This document shows, in pieces, positions 56,314-64,000 of a stretch of DNA of 64,000 nt. The DNA is taken from positions 524,008,137-524,072,136 of the forward strand of contig NC_081414.1 of NCBI RefSeq assembly GCF_030272615.1, written 5' to 3'. Source of the stretch: Cryptomeria japonica. Taxonomy: Eukaryota > Streptophyta > Pinopsida > Cupressales > Cupressaceae. The notes beneath the pieces are model-generated. The model worked only from the letters and a program-made list of their open reading frames with translations, was not told the origin of the DNA and did not search any database. Within the stretch, counting starts at the first letter, position 1. Each line of letters starts with the position of its first letter. A program made the position numbers and the translations under genes.

Positions 56314-58753
56314 ATGAGTACCTATGAGTATGACAATGATGTCTTTTTCAATTCTGACCATACTACATTACCTGACATGGATGCTTATAGAAACATTCCA
56401 AATGTTGAGAACATGAACACTACAAACAACACTTCAGTACATTCAGCAAAAGTGGAAGACTCTATCATGGATCCCCATTTTCATAGATTGGTTGAAGAGA
56501 TCATGAGAAGAGATAAACAATATTTCTTACAAGTGATGGTACAAAGTGGAGCCAAGATCCCTCATGATTTTGACATGTCTCAAATAATGGAACATCGACC
56601 TTTACAACAGCCTTACTCAACATTGATCAAATGAGGCCTAATAGTGGAGGCAATAGAGGACCACGTCTTGTGCTTGAATCACCATCATCTTTGTTTCAAA
56701 AACCTAAGGTCCCACATACACATGGTCAAGCTTATGACACTCACCTTCACATACCATTATAGAAGTATTATGTAAAAAAAATATACTCAATCACATACCA
56801 ATACTAAGGACCAACCACCAAAGCAATTGGATATCCAAAGACATGTTCAAAAATTGAGGGAAACACACTAGAACAAACTCATGACATGCCTATAGAGTAT
56901 GGTATACATGGACAAAACAAATATTCCATTCATCATCATGACTCTATACCAAGTGGTCCCTATATACAACATCATTATAGACCTCCCCCATATGAACATG
57001 TGTATGATCAATACCATCCATATATGCAACATGCTCCTCCTCCACCTGGTGGTTTAGGCATGGGGTATGGTCCAAGAAGTCAGTCTCTACCTAAGAACAA
57101 TTCGGAGCAGCAAATTAAGGACTTACAAAAGAAAATGGAGGACATAAATACACCAAATCCAACTTACACAATGAGGGACATATGTCCCTATCCATTTGAC
57201 AATATCATTCCAATGCCTCCTTTTCCTACACACTTTGTGAAACCTAAGTTTGATAAGTATAGAGGAAAAGGGGATCCTAAGGCACATATAAGATAGTTTT
57301 TCATAGCTTGCATTGAGGTAGCAGCATAAGAGACATATTTGATGAGATTATTCCCACAAAGCTTAGGTGATCAAGCTATGGAATGGTTTTCCCGAGTCCC
57401 ACCTGGAATTAAGTCATGGGGTGACTTAGTAGAGGAATTTATCCAAAATTTCTCATTCAACATAGAGACAGACATATCAGTCACTACTTTGTGCAACACC
57501 AAGCAAAAGGATGGAGAGTCTTTTTCATCATTTTTACAAAGATGGAGTAATCTAGCCAGCAGATGCTCTTGTGAAATTCCACAAAAACAAATAGTAGAGA
57601 TGTTCACCCAGAATGTTAACAAAGACATTGGTTATGACCTAAGAAAATCTTGTTTTTCCACCTTCAAGGATGTCATTGAAAAAGGCTTAGCAACAAAGAT
57701 CCTAATTGAGCAAGGCATCGTCAAATATTCAAAGAAAACAAAGAGGACTTTAAAGGAAAAGATAAGCCAAGATTTTGGAATAAAAACAAGAACACAATCA
57801 ATGATGGTGTTGTTGATGCCAATATAGTACGACCCAAAATCATTTTTTCCAGATCAAGATCTACAAACAATCAAGTGAATACTCAAACAACTTCCAAATC
57901 ATGAAGGAAGTACACCCCATTGGGAGAACCACTTGAGTTAGCTTTCAAAAAGCTAGTAGCAAACAAGATAATCACAATTCTAGATTTGCCTCCATATGAG
58001 CCAAAGGTCAAACCAAATTGGTGGAATGATGATGAGTATTGTGAATTTCATAAGAGAAAGGGACATAAAATAGGAAATTGTCATCGGCTGAAGAACATCA
58101 TACAAGATCTCATTGATAGAGGTGACATTGAGATTGAAGGGCATTCATCCAATCAAGAACATGAAATGTTTAAAGAACCATTCCCAAAACATGACAAGGG
58201 AAAAGCTAAAGCCACATATGAGGAAACCAACTATACCAGAGCATCCTATAACTATGATTCAACTATCAATCACATTTTGATGGATAATTATGTCTCTACT
58301 ATTATCATCAATGATAAAACGTCGGAAAATTCTTCCCAAAGACCCAAAATTGTCCTAAAAGGAATTGGATCTTCTTCTGAACATACCTTTGAATGTAATG
58401 TTACAACTCGTCGAGGTAAATTCACCTTGCAAGGTGCTCCAGCTAAAAACACCACTTCCTCATCAACCAAACCTGAGTATGACCTTGTAGAACAGTTAGG
58501 GAGGACACTCATGCTTATCTCAATCCTTGAGCTTTTATGCATATCCCCTGCACATAAAGCCATTCTTAATAAAACTTTGAGAGACACTTCCATCCCCATT
58601 GATCTAAATGTTGACCAATTTCAAGCCATGGTGGGATACCTTTCTGTTCCACACTCCCTTACATTTACAGAAGTTGATGATGCCTCCGTGAGCCAACCAC
58701 ATAATGCACCTTTACACATTGAAGCCTTCCTACACAAACATCGAATAAAATGA
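56314..58753 (+). pseudogene. Element F gag, degenerate
   Basis: True ATG at 56314 (MSTYEYDNDVFFNSD). A stop at 56632-56634 and a frameshift lead into 56886-57296 and 57339-57827. The Retrotrans_gag core has KFDKYRGKGDPKAHIR, AMEWFSRVPPGIKSWGDL, FSSFLQRWSNLASRC and EMFTQNVNKDIGYDLRK. The 57920-58753 segment has the finger CEFHKRKGHKIGNC, a C-x2-H-x4-H-x4-C variant usual in Tat elements, followed by RLKNIIQDLIDRGDI. The frame ends at a TGA just before the protease. Gag would assemble the particle. Confidence 0.88.
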
Positions 58754-59206
58754 GTCCTAATAGATGGAGGAGTTGGTCTTAACATATTTACTTTGAACAC
58801 AATAATACAATTGGGATATTCAGATAAAGTTGTGAATGCTACAAACAAAATTACCATCAAGGCATATGATGATGAAGAGCGTTCATCCAAGGGCACAGTC
58901 ACCTTGCCCCTCAGAGTTGGGCTAGTTACAAAGGATGTGGTTTGTCAAGTCCTAGACTTGGATCTCACATACAATATATTGCTAGGACTTCCTTGGATTC
59001 ATGAGATGAGGGCAATCCCATCTACATACCACCAATGCATTAAGTTTCCTCACAATGGAGTTGAAATAATAGTTAATGGTGATCCTAATCTATTTATATA
59101 CTGCAATAACTTGAGACCAAAAACTAAAGCAATCATTCCAAGTAATAGAGAAGCTATCCCTTCTTCCACATACATTGGCCCTGAATCATTAAAACCTTTG
59201 ACATAA
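58754..59206 (+). pseudogene. Element F protease
   Basis: Aspartic protease with the active-site triad in LIDGGVGLN (Asp codon 58763-58765), then KAYDDEERSSKGTVTLP and DLTYNILLGLPWIHE. The domain itself is open; the stop that separates it from gag is immediately upstream. It would process gag-pol. Confidence 0.85.
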
Positions 59207-59389
59207 AAACAAGTTGAGCTTAAAGGGAAATATCAGGATAAAGGCATGGGTGAATACACTTTGAATCAAACCATGTGCTTACAACAAGTTATGAGTTTAC
59301 CAAAAGAATATGGATGACCACATCCTTCTAAATGGGTATCTATCATTACACTCAAATGGGATCCTACTATCTTCCAAAAGTGGGGTGAA

Positions 59390-59635
59390 ATGGAAGAAGA
59401 AGATTTATACAAAATGCTTTACAAAGACCCTGAAAATGGTACACAGGATCACATCAGCATACCATGTGAAAAAAATTGCAAAGGATTCAAGATCCTACAA
59501 AAGTTTGGGTATGATGGTAAAAGTCCTCTTGGCTTAAGAAAGGAAGGTATCATTCAACCTTTGCAACCAGAATTGACATTTAAAAAAGAGTGCTCAAAAG
59601 GGCTTAGCTTCATGTCTTCCAGGGTAAATACTTGA
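59390..59635 (+). pseudogene. Element F G-patch domain
   Basis: KILQKFGYDGKSPLGLRKEG with aromatic and glycine spacing of a G-patch, a nucleic-acid-binding module found between protease and RT in many plant Tat elements. A stop follows at ~59633. It is absent from element B. Confidence 0.65.
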
Positions 59636-60655
59636 AAGATAGAAGAAGCATTACAAATCAAGGCTGCCAAAGATAAATAAGAAAACCTCTATTCCACCAA
59701 CTCTAATGAATGGGAATGGGGTTCAGACAAATCCTCTAGTGACTATGAAATCACCGAGACATTGGGTGAACCCATAGAAGAAGAGGAATTTTATAGAAAA
59801 TTCAAAGTTGGTCAAGAAACAACCCCGGAGGATCCCATATAGTCTTTGCCTCAAACTTCTATGTCAAAATCACAAAGAATGAGGACACCCATCCCCAAGT
59901 GCATTTTTAGTGATGACAATTTCGACTAATTCATGATCGAGACAAATGAGGAGAATGCCAACGATGACCTCGACAACTACCTCGACATACCTGAGTATAA
60001 CTACATCTTCACCCTTAGTCCTGTTGACTTTGAAAATATTGAAGGCCTTCCCCTTGTTTACCACCAACTTATTGATTGGGACCATGAATGACTTGTACAA
60101 TTTGACACATTTCAAAATGATGAAGCCTTTATTGACTATCTAGGCATACGAGATGATCTTCCGCTTGGGGACCATAAGGCAGGATACACTATAGAGCTCA
60201 ACAACGTGGCATATTTTGGTGAGGGTGTTGGGCCTTCTAGCCACAAAAATATCAAAATAAAAACAAATCATGGGTCTTATGGTGAAAACCACATTGTGGC
60301 ATTGTTTGACCCCAAAAAAGTAAAAAGTAAGGATGTATCTGAGGACGAAAACCTCTCTGAGGCACCCAAAGATGGAAGGCTCGACATTCTCCCAACATCG
60401 TATGAAGAAAAATCATCTATGTTAGTAGAGGAGACCATCAAAACAAACATTGGTATAGAAGAAATTCCACATAACATATTCCTGGCACAATCTCTAACAA
60501 AGACAGAGAGACCAAAGTTCATAAGTTTCTTCATAGAGAGACAAATCAATTTTGCATGGTCATATGCTGATATGCCTGGATTGGATCTAGATTTAGTAAT
60601 GCATCATTTGACAATTAAACTGGGGGCAAAACCAGTAAAATAGAAATTAAGAAAG
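59636..60655 (+). pseudogene. Element F protease-RT linker
   Basis: Acidic, poorly conserved linker with several breaks, open at 60206-60643. Its end, RQINFAWSYADMPGLDLD, is the conserved lead-in to Tat/Gypsy RT. A TAG at 60641-60643 separates it from RT. Confidence 0.75.
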
Positions 60656-61905
60656 ATGCATCCACAAGTGGCATTATTAGTCAAGGCAGAGCTTGAAAAA
60701 TTATTGGATGTCGGATTCATACGCCCAATTGATTATCCTGAATGGATCTCCAACTTAGTACCAGTCAGTAAACTAGATTGTAGCATCAAAATATGCACAG
60801 ATTTTAGAGACATCAACAAAGCTTGTCCTAAGGATGATTTTCCATTGCCAAATATCGAACTCATCGTAGATCTCACAGTAGGTCATGTGATATTATCTTT
60901 GATGGATGGATTCTCTGGCTATAATCAAATAAAAATTGCATCTGAGGATCAACACAAAACAACATTTACTTGTCCCTAAGGAACTTTCTGCTGGAATGTC
61001 ATGCCCTTTGGGCTAAAGAATGTAGGCGCTACATATCAAAGAGCCATGACTACTATCTTTCATGATCTCATGCATGTTACTGTGGAAGATTATGTTGATG
61101 ACCTCTTGGGAAAATCAATAGACAGAGATACACATTTGGACATACTTTCAGTCATTTTTTATCGGCTGGAAAAATAAAAAGTAAGATTAAACCCCAAGAA
61201 ATGTGTCTTTGGAGTAACCTTCGGGAAGCTCCTAGGATTCATTGTGTCAAAAAGAGGAATTGAATCTAGTCTAGCAAAAGTCAAGGCAATCCTAGAGATG
61301 CAACCACCACGAAATATCAGTCAACTTCAATCTTTGCAAGGGAGACTCTAGTCCATATGAAGATTCATAGCACAACTTGTAGATAAATGTCATCCTTTTC
61401 AGCACTTTCTACACAAAAACATCAAATTCAATTGGGATGATAACTGTCAACAGGATTTCCAGATACTCAAAGATTATCTTATGAATTCACCAGTCTTAAT
61501 GCCACCAGTTCCAAAATAGCCCCTGTTATTATACATATCCACTACTTCAACAACACTGGGGGCACACTTAGCATAACAAGATGTTGAGGGCAAAGAAAAG
61601 GTAGTCTACTACATCATTCATACTTTGGTGGGATATGAGCTAAACTACACACCAATTGAACGTGCATGTCTCATTATGGTCTTTGCTTCACAAAAATTAA
61701 GACACTAAATGCCAACTCATAAAACTAAGTTGGTCACAAGAATCAATCCATTGAAATACCTTCTCAATAAAGTGACGCTTATTGGTTAACTGGCTAAATG
61801 AGTGATGCTCTTGAGTGAATTCAATATTGAATATGTAGACCAAAAAGCAATAAAAGGATAAGCTATCACAAATCAGTTAGTAGATGCTCCCATGATAGAT
61901 GATGC
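60656..61905 (+). pseudogene. Element F reverse transcriptase and first RNase H
   Basis: RT motifs: VGFIRPIDYPEW, CTDFRDINKACPKDDFPLP, LMDGFSGYNQIKIA, then after a TAA at 60977-60979 VMPFGLKNVGATYQRAM, and the catalytic YVDD at 61091-61102. The connection/first RNase H region is recognisable by VYYIIHTLVGYELNYTPIER and FASQKLRH, with multiple stops. The first RNase H looks eroded, as is common in Tat elements that have a second one. Confidence 0.88.
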
Positions 61906-61939
61906 TCCTCGAACTTAAGAATTTCCATATGAATCCATC

Positions 61940-62330
61940 TTGACAGTATCACACATAGAGCCTTGGAAACTATACTTTGATGGCTCATACACACAACATG
62001 GTGCAGGAGCTAGCATCCTCTTCATCACACCTCAAAGGGAATCCATTCCAAAATCATACCGATTATCATTTCCTTGCACTAATAACAGAGCAAAACATGA
62101 GGCATTAACAACTGGATTATGGATTGCAGTTCAGTGGAAGATCCAAGAACTTCATGTTTTTGGGGATTCTCAACTTGTAATTTGTCAAGCAATTGATGAC
62201 TACCAAACAAAGGATGAAAAATTAATGCGTTACAAAAAAATGGTGGATGACCTGAAACAACATTTCGCGAAGTTAAACTTTGAGTAGATATGAAGAGAGA
62301 AGAATCGAGTCGTAGATGTCATGGCTACTA
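61940..62330 (+). pseudogene. Element F second (archaeal-type) RNase H
   Basis: LYFDGSYTQHGAGASI gives the first catalytic Asp, NNRAKHEALTTGL the Glu and HVFGDSQLV the second Asp. A final Asp in NRVVDVMATI lies after a stop at ~62285. This extra RNase H between the first RNase H and integrase is known from the Tat clade. It would help remove template RNA during cDNA synthesis. Confidence 0.87.
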
Positions 62331-62599
62331 TTGCTTCACTGATCAATCTACCACAAAATGAAACCCGCTATGAGTTCTTGGTGGATAACCTTTTGGTTCC
62401 CTTGTATGAGATCACTCCTACTGAGATTATATGTGTTGTTGGTCCTGATTCCTAGTTATATGGTTCCATTTTCACATACCTTCATAATAATACCCTTCCT
62501 CCTAACTTATCCAACAACCAACATCGCACTTTCATTCACCAATCTTCTCAATATGTCATTTTAGCCGATATCTTATACCATTGAGGTCTAGATGGCACT

Positions 62600-63710
62600 C
62601 TTCTTAGATGTTTAGAAAGGAATGAAGCTCAGATTGCATTACGCGAAGTTCATGAAGGGATATGTGGTCCACATTCTAGTAGTCCTACCTTAGCCAAGAA
62701 ACTCATCAGGACAAGATATTACTGGCCCAATATGGAAAAAGACTCATATCAGTTTGCCAAGAATTGTAAGCAATGTCAAATTCATGGAGACCTCATTCAT
62801 GTGCCAGCACAAGAACTTCAACCGATTGTGTCTCCTTGGCCCTTTTGCCAGTGGGGACTCGATCTCATAGGAAAGATTCACCCTCCTTCCTCCAATGGCC
62901 ATAAATTAATTATCACTGCCATAGAGTATTTCAAAAAATGGATTAAAGTCATGCCTCTTACACAAGTAACTAGAAAATAGATTGCTACATTCATTCTTAA
63001 CTACATCATTTGTCGATACGGTATTCCTATTTCATTCATCACCGATAATGGGCGTCCCTTCAAAAATCAAGATGTTCGTGAACTTTGTGATCATTTCCAT
63101 ATTACCCATCATTTCTCCACACCTTATTACCCCCAAGGTAATGGTCAAGCTGAGGTGTCTAATAAAACCATTCTTAAAATCCTTAAAAAGACAGTCGATG
63201 ACACTGGCCGCAATTGGCATATCCAACTTAATCCTGCACTTTGGGTTTACTGAACAAGCGTCTGCACACCTACATGAGCCACACCTTATTCACTTGTCTA
63301 TGGTGCTAAAGCTATCTTTCCTATTGAGGTCGAGTTACCCTCTTTATGAGTCTCTTTACAAAACATTATCAGTGATGAAGACTACAGGGTCTCTCGCTTA
63401 CAGGAACTAAAACTATTGGATGAACGAAGACAAACTACTTTTAATCATCTCAAGGCTTATCAACAACAAATGAGTCACAGTTATAATCATAAAGTCAAGC
63501 CTCACACATTTGAGGTAGGTGACTTAGTTCTCAGAGAAAATCCTAAAAATTAGCAAGACAAAGAGAAAGGGCAAATTCGAACCAAATTGGCTTGGTCCTT
63601 ACATCATTACAACAGCCTATGGATCTGGTGCATATCAGCTCTCAACTCTAGATGGTGAACCTTTGGAGGATCCTATCAACATCATGCACCTTCATAGGTT
63701 TTACACATAA
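62600..63710 (+). pseudogene. Element F integrase, degenerate
   Basis: Zinc-binding N-terminus: REVHEGICGPH ... NCKQCQIHG (62732-62980 segment). Catalytic Asp in WGLDLIGKIHP, Asp in FITDNGRPFKN and Glu in NGQAEVSNKTI, the last two in a shifted frame after a TAG at 62978-62980. The C-terminal module has TFEVGDLVLRENPKN and, after another frameshift, HLHRFYT before the TAA at 63708-63710. Integrase would insert the cDNA. Confidence 0.88.
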
Positions 63711-64000
63711 CTCTTCAGAATATCCTAATTCACAAAATACAAAAAATTCAAAAAATTCAAAAAAATTCAAAATACAAAAAAAAAAAAAAAATTCAAAATA
63801 CAAAAAAAAAATCATAAAAATAAAAAATTGTTACTTGGTGAAAACCTGGCAAACAGGCGCCTTGTGACACAAAAAAGTTGAAAAATAAAAAAAGTAAAGA
63901 AAAAACATTTCGTCCAATGGTGAAAACCACTTCGGTGGCGCCCTGGGCAAGTACCATGGTGAAAACTGGGTCACCAGCATCATGCGTAGAGACATTGCTC
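63711..64000 (+). other. Post-pol spacer of element F (start)
   Basis: A-rich ATTCAAAA tract (63720-63830), then a conserved block. The word TGGTGAAAAC occurs at about 63836, 63918 and 63957. The block from 63912 matches element B at 21771. Confidence 0.7.

Larger units (their letters stand above)
53336..64000 (+). mobile_element. Element F: Tat-like Gypsy retrotransposon, 5' LTR through pol (3' part outside the window)
   Basis: Same family as element B: LTR, leader and gag align throughout. Domain order is gag, protease, G-patch, RT, RNase H, a second (archaeal-type) RNase H, integrase. The extra RNase H before integrase is the hallmark of the Tat clade of plant Gypsy elements. Stops and frameshifts occur throughout. 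If it follows B, an antisense PMD copy and 3' LTR should lie beyond 64000. Confidence 0.92.

Noticed and set aside
53336-64000. Integrated plant pararetrovirus.
   Set aside because: LTRs, a polypurine tract (in the family), integrase and the Tat-type second RNase H are present, and no movement protein is seen. This is a Gypsy retrotransposon.
1-64000. tRNA, rRNA, snoRNA or intact host genes.
   Set aside because: Reading both strands I found no cloverleaf, rRNA motif or intact multi-exon gene I could support. A tRNAscan or Infernal run would be needed to be certain.

Overview
The window is a repeat-dense stretch of a plant nuclear genome. I see no intact host gene, no tRNA or rRNA and no bacterial-type features. 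Nearly everything is LTR retrotransposon, inserted one inside another, with relics of hAT and CACTA DNA transposons. The size of the elements, the Tat-like Gypsy lineage with a second RNase H, and the depth of nesting fit a large plant genome. I lean towards a gymnosperm, but that is inference and nothing here proves it.

Layout. (1) 1-7233: the 3' part of a Tat-like Gypsy element (element A), with an intact antisense plant-mobile-domain (PMD) ORF at 2630-4591 and its 3' LTR from 5731. (2) 8138-11914: a long, decayed coding region of an uncharacterised plant transposon-like protein. (3) 13643-33897: a complete Tat-like Gypsy insertion (element B). It sits in a pyrimidine-rich low-complexity tract and is flanked by the 5-bp target duplication GTTTG. 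It keeps gag and protease remnants, has lost RT/RNase H/most of integrase, and carries a decayed antisense PMD copy. A non-autonomous hAT-like element (18989-19819) sits near its protease, and a complete Copia element (element C, 26972-33743, minus strand, target duplication ATGTG) splits its 3' LTR. (4) 35257-49294: a pol-less LTR element (element D, plus strand) with a coiled-coil/zinc-knuckle ORF1 and an unknown ORF2. A second pol-less element of the same type (element E, 40729-47828, minus strand, target duplication AATAT) is inserted in its ORF2. (5) 51878-53240: a CACTA transposase relic. (6) 53336-64000: the 5' LTR, leader and whole decayed gag-pol of a third Tat-like Gypsy copy (element F). 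Its 3' part lies beyond the window.

The most interesting material is of two kinds. First, elements A and B carry a PMD gene in opposite orientation to gag-pol, between pol and the 3' LTR. In both, a minus-strand TATA-like site lies upstream and an array of short repeats lies between that site and the ORF. The arrays differ in sequence: in A it is the palindrome AGCGCT recurring about every 20 bp. Second, D and E are two diverged members of an LTR element type with PBS, PPT, LTRs and target duplications but no capsid N-terminus, protease, integrase or RT. Instead they carry arrays of four or five CCHC knuckles and a shared ORF2 of unknown function. The LTR of D is clearly related to the LTR of the Copia element C, which suggests a Copia helper.

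Almost all coding regions contain stops and frameshifts. The PMD ORF of element A is the only long uninterrupted coding sequence.
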